Shown: in pieces, positions 1 through 4,982 of the stretch
How the letters are laid out: each line of letters opens with the position of its first letter
How positions within the stretch are numbered: position 1 is the stretch's first letter
Source of the DNA: Nitrososphaeria archaeon
GTDB lineage: Archaea > Thermoproteota > Nitrososphaeria > Nitrososphaerales > Nitrososphaeraceae
Direction: 5' to 3'
Assembly: GCA_021324715.1 (NCBI GenBank)
Contig: JAJPIN010000149.1
Location: 1-5,647, forward strand
Length of the DNA stretch: 5,647 nucleotides
The notes under the pieces: generated by a model
Seen by the model: the letters and a program-made list of their open reading frames with translations, nothing else
The model's database searches: none
Told to the model about the DNA's origin: nothing
Position numbers and translations under genes: made by a program

Positions 1-816
1 TCGCTGTCTCTAAATGCAATTTATCACTTCTATGAAATGAATGATGTTGTTCTAAATAAGAAAAAAATCAACATGTTCAAAGGTGAATTTAAGAGAACAG
101 TAGACAGGGCATACTCTCATGATGAGATTAAGAAATTATTGGATTTCTCAGATCTTAGAGTCAAAAATATCATTTTGTTAATGGCATCGGCGGGAATGAG
201 AATTGGTGGAATACACTTACTAAGATTAAGTAACCTCGAGAGGATGGAATCTATTTACAAGATCACTGTATACGAAGGAACGAATGAAGAGTATTACGCG
301 TTCTGTACTCCCGAATGTGCATCATCCATTGATGCTTATTTGGAATACAGGAGACAGAATGGAGAGAATTTACACAAGAATTCTTTTTTGATAAGAGACC
401 AGTTTGATATCACAGACCTAGAACAAATTCGGAACAAAAGTAGAGGAGTTACACTAAACACGTTGATGGTATTAGTTAACAACGTTTTGATAAAATCCGG
501 TGTTAAAACTGTAAACCACACTCCAAATTTCACTCGAAAGGATGTAGCCAGGGCTCATGGCTTCCGGAAGTTCTTCACTACTCAATGCATTAATTGCGAT
601 GTAAATCCCGAAATTAGAGAGATGCTGTTAGGACATAAAATTGGTTTAGCATCTTGCTACTACAGGCCGACGGAGGAGAAAATGCTACAAGAATATTCAA
701 AGGACATCGAATTGCTAACCATTAACGAAGAAAATAGACTTAAACTGAAACTTGAAAAAAGTATACAAATTGAGAAATCTAAAATTGATGAATTAAAAGC
801 AGACTACAAGCCATAG
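1..816 (+). CDS. Tyrosine recombinase (integrase), 5' end outside window
   Basis: Site-specific recombinase of the tyrosine (phage integrase) family, which cuts and rejoins DNA through a covalent tyrosine intermediate. The reading frame is open back to base 1: the 12 codons before the first ATG (37) read SLSLNAIYHFYE and flow into MNDVVLNKKKI, like the end of a core-binding domain. The gene therefore starts upstream; 271 residues are visible. Counting from base 1, the catalytic set is Arg67 (GMRIGG), His186 and Arg189 (HGFRKFF), His212 (LLGHKIG) and nucleophile Tyr221, the second Tyr of CYYRP, nine residues after His212 as usual. The beta-hairpin lysine is not obvious in the segment EGTNEEYYAFCTPE. 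Residues from about 240 form a charged helical, probably coiled-coil tail ending ADYKP, which seems short compared with archaeal relatives as I remember them. Its 3' end overlaps a truncated minus-strand gene. Catalytically it looks intact; its attachment site is not visible. Confidence 0.93.
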   Translation, partial: SLSLNAIYHFYEMNDVVLNKKKINMFKGEFKRTVDRAYSHDEIKKLLDFSDLRVKNIILLMASAGMRIGGIHLLRLSNLERMESIYKITVYEGTNEEYYAFCTPECASSIDAYLEYRRQNGENLHKNSFLIRDQFDITDLEQIRNKSRGVTLNTLMVLVNNVLIKSGVKTVNHTPNFTRKDVARAHGFRKFFTTQCINCDVNPEIREMLLGHKIGLASCYYRPTEEKMLQEYSKDIELLTINEENRLKLKLEKSIQIEKSKIDELKADYKP

Positions 817-961
817 TTCCGGCAACATTGTAGAATCGTGGAATAGATAACATTTCATCAAATTTTTTTCTGTCTTGTTTGTCTAACAATTTTCGAAACG
901 GCTTCCATTTCCTTATTTCCATTTGTGATGCAATTCGATATGACGGAATTGTTCGACCCAT
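779..961 (-). pseudogene. 3'-truncated MGRT-type archaeal small protein
   Basis: The 60-codon frame begins MGRTIPSYRIASQMEIRKW and continues with PFRKLLDKQDRKKFDEM and then IPRFYNVAGTMAC. From memory this matches a widespread archaeal family of small proteins of unknown function: MGRT-x-P start, a W-x-x-FR-x-x-L-x-x-x-DR segment, FDEM, then an Ala/Ser-rich patch (possibly Pfam DUF8156; not verified). Those proteins normally continue another 30-40 residues with a helix of the P-x-x-FE-x-x-x-MSILF kind. Here the similarity stops after about residue 52, followed by SLLLIHQF and a stop. The last 38 bases overlap the integrase end on the other strand. A TATA-like box 26 bases before the ATG is intact, so a shortened product may still be made. 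It could instead be a naturally short family member. No function is assigned. Confidence 0.6.
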
Positions 962-983
962 AACTATTAACTTGAATTATTCA

Positions 984-991
984 ATTTAAAA
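984..991 (-). promoter_or_regulatory. TATA box of the truncated MGRT gene
   Basis: On the minus strand the sequence TTTTAAAT is centred about 26 bases before the ATG at 961, the spacing expected for an archaeal TATA box driving a leaderless transcript. No ribosome binding site lies between it and the ATG. Confidence 0.45.
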
Positions 992-1100
992 TCTAGATTA
1001 CCTAGACTAGAAGGAGTACTTGCGACTTTACGCGACTATTTTTGAGATCAGGGACTTCTATGATGACTTACAGATTATTTATCGTCATTTACCTTAAAGA

Positions 1101-1108
1101 CTTAATTA
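1101..1108 (+). promoter_or_regulatory. Possible TATA box for the 88-residue secreted protein
   Basis: CTTAATTA, preceded by the purine-rich AAAGA, is centred about 27 bases before the ATG at 1132, consistent with a leaderless start there. A second AT-rich candidate, TTATTTAT around 1075-1082, would give a leader of roughly 25-30 bases. The choice between them is uncertain. Confidence 0.35.
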
Positions 1109-1131
1109 GTACAGGTAAACCTAAGAAGTTA

Positions 1132-1398
1132 ATGAATCAAAAAGGATCAGTTGCAATAATTGCAGCAATTGCACTAGTAGCAGGAATAACGACATCAATA
1201 GTACCTCAAGCATTTGCAAGCGCAGTTGACGACCAGAAAGACCAACGATGCGCTCCTAGGTCAGAATTCAATGGAAAAGACAACGCCGGAAACGAACATA
1301 ATGACGCAAATGGAAATCCCGATCAAGTAAAGAATCCACATGATGAGCAAAATGGATTCACTAAAGGAAATCCGCATGATAGATGTGTAGGTAGTTAA
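1132..1398 (+). CDS. Small secreted hydrophilic protein with NPHD repeats
   Basis: An 88-residue exported protein of unknown function. The frame is open from 1042, but the ATG at 1132 is preferred: it opens directly into a signal peptide (MNQKG, then a hydrophobic stretch at residues 7-25 rich in Ala and Ile, then PQAFASA), and a TATA-like box sits 27 bases upstream. Cleavage is probably near residues 29-31. The mature part of about 57 residues is very polar, rich in Asn, Asp, Gly and Lys, and probably disordered. It has exactly two cysteines, Cys40 near its start (QRCAP) and Cys85 at its end (DRCVGS), which could close a disulfide loop. NPHD occurs twice, in KNPHDEQ and GNPHDRC, and GNP occurs twice (GNPDQ and GNPHD). 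A T-rich terminator follows. Thaumarchaea encode many such orphan secreted proteins; no close family is recognised. Confidence 0.72.
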   Translation: MNQKGSVAIIAAIALVAGITTSIVPQAFASAVDDQKDQRCAPRSEFNGKDNAGNEHNDANGNPDQVKNPHDEQNGFTKGNPHDRCVGS

Positions 1399-1427
1399 AA
1401 CAATATATCTAAAGTGCATAATTCACA

Positions 1428-1453
1428 TCTTCTTCTTTTTTATTTTCTCTTTT
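1428..1453 (+). terminator. T-rich transcription terminator
   Basis: A pyrimidine tract with T runs of up to six lies 30-55 bases after the stop codon of the 88-residue secreted protein. Archaeal RNA polymerase stops at such U-tracts without needing a hairpin. No stem-loop precedes it. Confidence 0.6.
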
Positions 1454-1566
1454 AGTACTTCCGCCTTGACTTTACTCAATATAGGATTCTTTGACATAGC
1501 ATCTATTTTTCATCCATTTGTTTCAGTTGTTAAGGCTTACCGTCTCTAAATTTTGAAAGTATTGAT

Positions 1567-1728
1567 CTACCTGGAAGGTGAGTGCAATATATGTCCACCA
1601 TAATCAACAATTACTGGATCTACATATCCATGAACATATTGAATTAAAACAAGTTGAACAGAAAGGCTAGTCGCAACCAAGCCAAAGGTTATCATGGTCC
1701 ACTTTTGAAAGCCATAGCATAGACTCAT
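1567..1728 (-). CDS. Small membrane/secreted protein, MSxCYxFQKW family (53 aa)
   Basis: A 53-residue protein starting MSLCYGFQKW, then a hydrophobic segment at about residues 11-32, then a short tail (HGYVDPVIVDYGG) ending HSPSR. It has one membrane segment that is either an anchor or a signal peptide. Its status as a gene rests mainly on its paralogue at 2165-2344, which starts MSVCYDFQKW. In the first 30 bases the two genes differ at only three positions (27 of 30 identical), while the rest has diverged except for the overall layout. The single cysteine (Cys4) is conserved between the two. Unlike the paralogue it is not preceded by a co-directional gene and has no clear ribosome binding site; a TAA triplet abuts the ATG in both copies. 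No clear TATA box lies 26-28 bases upstream. Function unknown. Confidence 0.55.
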   Translation of the reverse strand: MSLCYGFQKWTMITFGLVATSLSVQLVLIQYVHGYVDPVIVDYGGHILHSPSR

Positions 1729-1800
1729 TTACTATCTACTGGTGCTAATGGGATATTATTATCCATTTCTCATAAGACTCCCTCTCTTAATAGCACTTCC

Positions 1801-1810
1801 TATTTTAAAT
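1801..1810 (+). promoter_or_regulatory. TATA box of the 101-residue helical protein gene
   Basis: TATTTTAAAT is centred 27 bases before the ATG at 1833, the ideal distance for a leaderless archaeal transcript starting at the A of the ATG. The near-palindromic TTTAAA core could also serve the divergent minus-strand gene, but would leave that one a leader of about 50 bases. Confidence 0.6.
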
Positions 1811-1832
1811 CATAAACTCGCTAAATCAATTT

Positions 1833-2138
1833 ATGAGCGTACAACAAACATTACTAAAAGAAATTGAAGATTCTCAAAGATGGCTCGACGTCCAAAAAGA
1901 GGAGAACACGTACAGAAGAGATCTTCGGAAAAGAATTGAACTAATAAATTGGGTTTTAGAAGAAATGAAAAAGCCGGATATTTTTATTTGTGAAGTTATA
2001 GAAACTAGAATGAATGAAATTATAGATAAAATCAATGAAAAAGATTCTATTATTGAAGCCGATCTATTAGACAGTGAAGTAAGGATTCTGGATTGGATTT
2101 TGTATATAGTTTGTAGTAACGAAATTAAAAGAGTTTGA
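1833..2138 (+). CDS. Hypothetical all-helical protein (101 aa)
   Basis: A soluble 101-residue protein with no signal peptide or membrane segment, rich in Glu, Lys, Ile and Leu and predicted by eye to be all helical. It seems to hold two related halves: residues 12-42 (DSQRWLDV, later RRDLRKRIELINWVLEEM) and residues 59-95 (MNEIIDKI, later SEVRILDWILYIVCSNE). Both end in a (R)-I-x-(L)-(I/L)-(N/D)-W-(V/I)-L motif, so a duplicated helical hairpin is possible. ICE near residue 52 and SIIEADLLDSE near residue 76 look like conserved surfaces. The start is set by the TATA box 27 bases upstream and by the lack of a ribosome binding site. It is divergent from the 53-residue gene and convergent with the 59-residue gene. 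I cannot assign a family; a regulatory or protein-binding role would be a guess. Confidence 0.72.
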   Translation: MSVQQTLLKEIEDSQRWLDVQKEENTYRRDLRKRIELINWVLEEMKKPDIFICEVIETRMNEIIDKINEKDSIIEADLLDSEVRILDWILYIVCSNEIKRV

Positions 2139-2164
2139 AAGGTTATAATATAAGATAATCTGGT

Positions 2165-2344
2165 CTAACCTGTACTGTTAGTGTATATTTCAGTCACGTT
2201 TTTGACGACACCGGTTCCATTTTCTGTCCTTCCGTTGATATATTGACCATATGCATCCATAAGACCAATTGTTAGACTTATCGCAACAACAATACTTGCC
2301 AGTGATACGATAGCCCATTTTTGAAAGTCATAGCATACACTCAT
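2165..2344 (-). CDS. Small membrane/secreted protein, MSxCYxFQKW family (59 aa)
   Basis: A 59-residue protein starting MSVCYDFQKW, with a hydrophobic segment at about residues 11-29, then MDAYGQYINGR and a polar tail rich in Thr, Asn and Val containing N-x-T/S sequons (NGT, NVT, NST). The AYGQ stretch after the hydrophobic segment resembles signal-peptide cleavage regions of other thaumarchaeal exported proteins, so the tail is probably outside the cell, either free or anchored. It is the last gene of a three-gene minus-strand operon: its ATG directly follows the TAA of the 95-residue membrane protein gene, and GGAG lies five bases upstream, so translation is probably coupled. Its paralogue at 1567-1728 shares the first ten residues except two. 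Function unknown. Confidence 0.68.
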   Translation of the reverse strand: MSVCYDFQKWAIVSLASIVVAISLTIGLMDAYGQYINGRTENGTGVVKNVTEIYTNSTG

Positions 2345-2632
2345 TTATTCTCCTTCTTTCTTACTCTGTGGATTAATCTCCGATTTCGATTCTGGTTTGT
2401 ATCGGCATTCCATGATACCAGGTATTATTAACAAAAGATTTCCCAATATGCCAAGTACTATCAATGTTATTCCCACACCTTGATGATGTTTTGTGTTGAC
2501 CAGTACAATAATTATAGCAACGATTGACACAACGGCGACCCAAGCCAACCACCCGTAAGCCAAACTGCCCAACAGACCTAAAACAATGCCTATTATTCCA
2601 ATTACTATTCCTATGCTTTGATAACTTTCCAT
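2345..2632 (-). CDS. Hypothetical three-helix membrane protein (95 aa)
   Basis: An integral membrane protein of unknown function. Hydrophobic segments lie at about residues 6-25, 28-46 and 53-72. The first is rich in Gly and Ile (GIVIGIIGIVLGLLGS), and the second begins at GWLAW. A short polar loop (NTKHHQGVG) separates helices two and three. The last 23 residues are charged and contain no membrane segment, with one Cys at position 76 (IMECRYKP). Small Gly-rich three-helix proteins of this look are common in archaea and often neighbour other envelope proteins, but no named family is certain. Its ATG overlaps the stop of the upstream gene by one base (TAATG), and its stop abuts the ATG of the 59-residue gene, so the three are almost certainly co-transcribed and may form an envelope complex (inference). 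Confidence 0.8.
   Translation of the reverse strand: MESYQSIGIVIGIIGIVLGLLGSLAYGWLAWVAVVSIVAIIIVLVNTKHHQGVGITLIVLGILGNLLLIIPGIMECRYKPESKSEINPQSKKEGE
2350..2355 (-). promoter_or_regulatory. Ribosome binding site of the 59-residue protein gene
   Basis: AAGGAG on the minus strand lies five bases before the ATG at 2344, inside the last codons (KKEGE) of the upstream 95-residue gene. A Shine-Dalgarno element used only at an internal operon gene, while the first genes of transcripts look leaderless, is the common archaeal pattern. It supports the start chosen for this short gene. Confidence 0.55.
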
Positions 2633-2937
2633 TATTTCATCAAGTCCGCCTCATTTTTTGCCATTTCCTCACTTTGCAACTGTAGCGCTTTCGTACCCAG
2701 TAAATCCATTGATGATGATTCAACAGGATATCCATGTGCTTTGTAGTAAGTCACTGCTTCAGCAAATTGTTGTTCACTGCAATCCTCATCGGTGCTTAAT
2801 TGTACAAAAGAGTGTTTCATGCTAAAACTTATACAATTGGCAAATGGTGCTGATGACGCTGATTTACCATATGCAATTCCAAATCCTATCCCACCTGCGA
2901 ATAATACGAATGTCAAAATTATTGTCAATAGTAACAT
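2632..2937 (-). CDS. Secreted or membrane-anchored two-cysteine protein (101 aa)
   Basis: First gene of the three-gene minus-strand operon. From the ATG at 2937 the protein has 101 residues: a hydrophobic N-terminus at residues 2-22 (signal peptide or anchor, Gly-rich at its end), AYGKSASSA as the probable cleavage region, then a polar domain of about 75 residues. The domain has two cysteines, Cys35 (FANCISF) and Cys53 (DEDCSE), which could pair outside the cell, and a helical C-terminal half from EQQFAEAVTYYKAHGYP onward. A TTG at 2958 would add seven residues (MILLGFK). It has GGAG nine bases upstream and would supply a positively charged lysine before the hydrophobic core, so it remains a real alternative. 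The promoter is unclear; an 18-base palindrome lies 61-78 bases upstream. Function unknown. Confidence 0.75.
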   Translation of the reverse strand: MLLLTIILTFVLFAGGIGFGIAYGKSASSAPFANCISFSMKHSFVQLSTDEDCSEQQFAEAVTYYKAHGYPVESSSMDLLGTKALQLQSEEMAKNEADLMK

Positions 2938-2997
2938 TTTGAAGCCTAGCAATATCAAGTGCTATTTCTCCAGCGAATAGAAAAGTTTTTCGAGAAT

Positions 2998-3015
2998 AAT
3001 TAGAATATTCTAATT
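2998..3015. promoter_or_regulatory. 18-base perfect palindrome upstream of the three-gene operon
   Basis: AATTAGAATATTCTAATT reads identically on both strands. It lies 61 bases upstream of the first operon ATG (40 bases upstream of the alternative TTG). Its position and perfect dyad symmetry fit the binding site of a dimeric regulator. It could instead be a chance AT-rich palindrome. Confidence 0.4.
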
Positions 3016-3136
3016 TAATGTAAAAACTCAATTGAATCGAACGGCAGCAGATTACATTAAAAATTTGACAAAAAATCGATTAATGGCTGAAATACTGTGT
3101 CATTCCATGTTAAATCAAACAACTGCAAAACAAAAG

Positions 3137-3198
3137 AATCTGATGGGAGATTGTTTTACCGAGTTATGCAGCAGATAAACCAATTGTCCCATCAGATT
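3137..3198. repeat. Long hairpin, left copy of the CTGATGGG/CCCATCAG element
   Basis: The arms AATCTGATGGGA (3137-3148) and TCCCATCAGATT (3187-3198) are perfect 12-base inverted repeats around a 38-base spacer. Past a small internal loop the pairing continues, ATTG (3150-3153) with CAAT (3181-3184), then TTT with AAA across a bulged C, giving a long imperfect stem. The core arms CTGATGGG and CCCATCAG occur again, at nearly the same spacing, at 5561-5626. Spacer sequences differ, so structure seems conserved rather than sequence. It could be a structured RNA, a transposable-element end or a REP-like repeat. Confidence 0.6.
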
Positions 3199-3592
3199 GA
3201 TAAGGAACGTAATGTGGTGAAATTAAAGATAATAAATAATTAACTCTGATCTAATTTTATCTCTAAATAATTTTGGGGAATTTTTTAATAACTCCGCAAC
3301 TCTAAACAACGTATCTTTGAGCCAATTTGATAAGTGCGTCTGCGGGCATCGAAGACTACATCATTTCCGAATGGTACCCACGAATCCCCTATCAGAATGC
3401 AAAAAATGTAAATGCCTGAAATTTAAAATTACAAGGAGGTTATAACGTTTGCAATTTATCCAGTGCAAATTTAATGTGAATAAGCATTTCATACTGAGAT
3501 AAGGAATAACGGCAGTGAAAGAAAAACTACCCCTTATTACCTTCACATTAAGAAATTCTAATTCGTTATCGATTAGTTACGTTACTTGTACC

Positions 3593-4213
3593 TCAAATTA
3601 TCATTATAACAGTTGAATAACCCCTGCTTTCTGTGACATGATCATCTTTGACTTCTTCCACTATGAGGGTTACGGAAATAATGCTCCCTTTCTCACACTT
3701 TGATGCATCAATCATTACGTAGTCATCCAAGATATCAACTGTTTTTATACTCTCATCACTTACCGTATAAGATACAGGAGAACTTGATGAGATGAGAAAC
3801 AATTCACTTTTACTATATTTTCCTAACCTAATCATTCGTCCCTCTTGTGGTATCGCGTTTACTCTCAACGGGATTGTCCCAACTTCATGTTGTGCGTATC
3901 TTTTCATTGAATTAATAGACACTTCAAACTGAAATGGATAACTGGCAGTATTCTCTGCCATTTTATTCACTCCGTCATTCATAACTATGTCAACTTTTTT
4001 TATTGTATTAGCAAAGTTTCTTATCCAGCTATTCGTGGTATTAACAATGGCGTCGATAGAACCTTTTCTCTTGGATGATTCTTCATCACTTAACTGATAC
4101 CTATCGACCCAATCTTTGTAGTCTCGACTAATGTCGATTATGAATTCACTACACGTATTTTGGTAATCCTCAATACTTGTGGCACGTTCAGAGCTAGAAT
4201 CGGCTGCAAACAT
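3593..4213 (-). CDS. Hypothetical protein, helical N-terminus and beta-rich C-terminus (206 aa)
   Basis: A soluble protein of 206 residues without signal peptide or membrane helix; the start MFAADSSSER is polar. Residues 14-88 look helical and charged (EDYQNTCSEF, RDYKDWVDRYQ, NSWIRNFANTIKKVDIVM). Residues 92-206 look like a beta-sandwich: short alternating strands such as FQFEVSI, TIPLRVNAI, SELFLISSS, VSYTVS and SVTLIVEEV, ending at the hydrophobic STVIMII. The two cysteines (21 and 173) are far apart. The ATG is supported by a TATA-like box about 33 bases upstream. It is a single-gene unit between two spacers. A helical domain followed by an immunoglobulin-like domain is seen in adhesins, phage tail proteins and scaffolds alike, so no function is proposed. 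I do not recognise the family. Confidence 0.75.
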   Translation of the reverse strand: MFAADSSSERATSIEDYQNTCSEFIIDISRDYKDWVDRYQLSDEESSKRKGSIDAIVNTTNSWIRNFANTIKKVDIVMNDGVNKMAENTASYPFQFEVSINSMKRYAQHEVGTIPLRVNAIPQEGRMIRLGKYSKSELFLISSSSPVSYTVSDESIKTVDILDDYVMIDASKCEKGSIISVTLIVEEVKDDHVTESRGYSTVIMII

Positions 4214-4241
4214 ATGATAACATCTGAATATTACTAATTAG

Positions 4242-4249
4242 AATTTAAG
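4242..4249 (-). promoter_or_regulatory. TATA box of the 206-residue protein gene
   Basis: CTTAAATT on the minus strand is centred about 33 bases before the ATG at 4213, giving a leader of only a few bases. It overlaps by three bases a copy of the ATTCTAAT octamer (4237-4244). Confidence 0.45.
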
Positions 4250-4369
4250 ATTTAGCAACCGTATGTATGTGGAATGAGCCATGAAGTGTTAGATGCTCAC
4301 GGATTTAGCATATTTTTCCCATTCATGCGATATGCCCAAGATCTTATCTGTATATTACGCAATTGTTAT

Positions 4370-4390
4370 GGGACACTTCGGTAGTGTCCC
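4370..4390. repeat. Compact 8-bp hairpin
   Basis: GGGACACT (4370-4377) and AGTGTCCC (4383-4390) are perfectly complementary around the five-base loop TCGGT. After one mismatch, TTA (4366-4368) pairs with TAA (4392-4394), giving about 11 pairs. It starts 30 bases after the stop of the 131-residue secreted protein gene on the minus strand, a place where it could act as a 3'-end stabiliser or terminator. No T-run follows on that strand, so it is not a classical terminator. It might also be the end of a lost mobile element. Confidence 0.6.
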
Positions 4391-4420
4391 CTAAATGGTG
4401 AATTCAACTACGAGGTGTTG

Positions 4421-4816
4421 TTAATTGTATTGCCCATTCACACAATCAAGGACTTCATACCCCACCAAACCGTCTTGTCCGGTACCTTGTTTATGGGCGT
4501 CTGTCATGCATTGCTTTTCATCTTTTTCACTTAGAAAGAATGCTGGGGAGTTCTTGAACTTTTGCCAGTCAACTGCGTCGTGGTTTGAGCATTCTACCAT
4601 GTCAACGCACTTCGCAAGCTCACATAGAGAACCCTTGTATGCTAACATCTTGAATTCCTTCGATGACGGATTGTTGGAACCGTGGCCTTTTGGATCCCAG
4701 TGCGTGTCCGTGTATCCATCCTCACATTTGACTTTTGCCGCAAATGAGTAATGGCTCGATAAAAATACTGTTAAGACTAGTGTTGCAAATAACACAACAA
4801 TAATGAATCTAAACAC
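4421..4816 (-). CDS. Secreted six-cysteine protein (131 aa, GTG start)
   Basis: An exported protein of unknown function. The signal peptide covers residues 1-26: MFRF, then a hydrophobic core at 5-20 (IIVVLFATLVLTVFLS), then SHYSFAA with cleavage near 26-27. The mature domain of about 105 residues has six cysteines at 31, 65, 70, 76, 103 and 125, an even number that suggests three disulfides outside the cell. Landmarks are DGYTDTHWDPKGHGS near 33-47, LCELAKCVDMVEC at 64-76, a helical W-x-x-F segment at 84-98, and GQDGLVGYEVLDC at 113-125. The start is GTG; no ATG lies in frame near it, the signal peptide begins right there, and a TATA-like box lies 21-31 bases upstream. This architecture is typical of lineage-specific thaumarchaeal secreted proteins. 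The plus-strand frame across the same bases is a shadow. Confidence 0.82.
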   Translation of the reverse strand: MFRFIIVVLFATLVLTVFLSSHYSFAAKVKCEDGYTDTHWDPKGHGSNNPSSKEFKMLAYKGSLCELAKCVDMVECSNHDAVDWQKFKNSPAFFLSEKDEKQCMTDAHKQGTGQDGLVGYEVLDCVNGQYN

Positions 4817-4836
4817 AAAAACTTGTCCAAAGTAAT

Positions 4837-4847
4837 AATTAATAAAT
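4837..4847 (-). promoter_or_regulatory. TATA box of the six-cysteine secreted protein gene
   Basis: ATTTATTAATT on the minus strand covers about -21 to -31 relative to the GTG at 4816, the right distance for a leaderless transcript. It supports the GTG as the true start. Confidence 0.55.
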
Positions 4848-4864
4848 CTTTATTTCCCCTAGAT

Positions 4865-4951
4865 TTAGACTATTTTTATAACTTCAATGGAAAATATAGG
4901 ATCTCTAGTCATTTCGTGAATGTAAGTAGCATCATCGTTTAGTCCTTTCAA
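4865..4951 (-). CDS. Possible micro-gene or C-terminal gene remnant (28 aa from TTG)
   Basis: A minus-strand frame ends at the TAA at 4865-4867 and is open for 34 codons. From the TTG at 4951 it encodes 28 residues including DDATYIHEMTRDPIF and ending EVIKIV. The composition (balanced charges, alternating hydrophobic strand at the end) looks protein-like rather than random AT-rich sequence. A clear TATA-like box is centred 27 bases before the TTG. It might be a very small leaderless gene or the tail of a decayed larger one. There is no upstream ATG, and an ATG inside the frame (4912) would leave only 15 residues. Weak evidence; no family is recognised. Confidence 0.2.
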   Translation of the reverse strand: MKGLNDDATYIHEMTRDPIFSIEVIKIV

Positions 4952-4973
4952 GCAATACCTTGGATTCCTTAAT

Positions 4974-4982
4974 TATTTTATA
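4974..4982 (-). promoter_or_regulatory. TATA-like box upstream of the possible micro-gene
   Basis: TATAAAATA on the minus strand is among the best TATA matches in the window and is centred about 27 bases before the TTG at 4951. It could also start a non-coding transcript through the 4865-4951 region. Confidence 0.35.

Larger units (their letters stand above)
2938..3592. other. Gene-poor spacer with palindrome and long hairpin
   Basis: About 650 bases without a convincing gene. It holds the 18-base palindrome at 2998-3015, the long inverted repeat at 3137-3198 and several AT-rich runs. A GGAGGT at 3435-3440 on the plus strand leads only to a 17-codon TTG frame. On the minus strand, a T-run around 3518-3528 (TTTTTCTTTC) lies about 65 bases after the stop of the 206-residue gene and could terminate it. 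A 31-codon plus-strand frame at 3083-3178 runs into the inverted repeat and has no independent support. The stretch may be decayed coding DNA or the locus of a non-coding RNA. Confidence 0.5.

Noticed and set aside
336..533. Minus-strand frame of 65 codons
   Set aside because: It lies wholly inside the integrase coding region, with no promoter or family signal.
863..880. T-run as integrase terminator
   Set aside because: It could function, but the run encodes the conserved Lys-Lys-containing DRKKF of the opposite-strand remnant, so its presence is already explained.
1042..1131. N-terminal extension of the 88-residue secreted protein from the upstream ATG
   Set aside because: It would bury the signal peptide behind 30 extra residues, and the promoter-like box lies inside this stretch.
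1423..1497. Minus-strand 24-residue frame rich in lysine (MSKNPILSKVKAEV and a lysine tail)
   Set aside because: The lysine run is just the complement of the T-rich terminator of the plus-strand gene; no promoter or homologue is visible.
2792..2980. Plus-strand frame of 62 codons
   Set aside because: Shadow of the secreted two-cysteine protein gene on the other strand.
3083..3178. Plus-strand 31-residue frame running into the left hairpin
   Set aside because: The right hairpin copy encodes nothing similar, so the conserved feature is the structure, not this frame.
3137..3198. CRISPR repeat
   Set aside because: Only two distant, non-identical copies exist, without regularly spaced direct repeats or cas genes.
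3435..3502. GGAGGT followed after eight bases by a 17-codon TTG frame
   Set aside because: The frame is too short and AT-rich, and first genes of transcripts here appear leaderless.
3361..3546. Minus-strand frame of 61 codons
   Set aside because: Composition is unlike a protein, with many His, Phe and Arg and no domain feature, and it lacks a promoter at the right distance.
4274..4384. Plus-strand 36-residue frame beginning MSHEVLDAHG and ending in the compact hairpin
   Set aside because: No TATA box at the right distance, no recognised family, and the hairpin at its end explains part of the sequence.
4425..4751. Plus-strand frame of 108 codons
   Set aside because: Antisense shadow of the six-cysteine secreted protein, which has a signal peptide and promoter.
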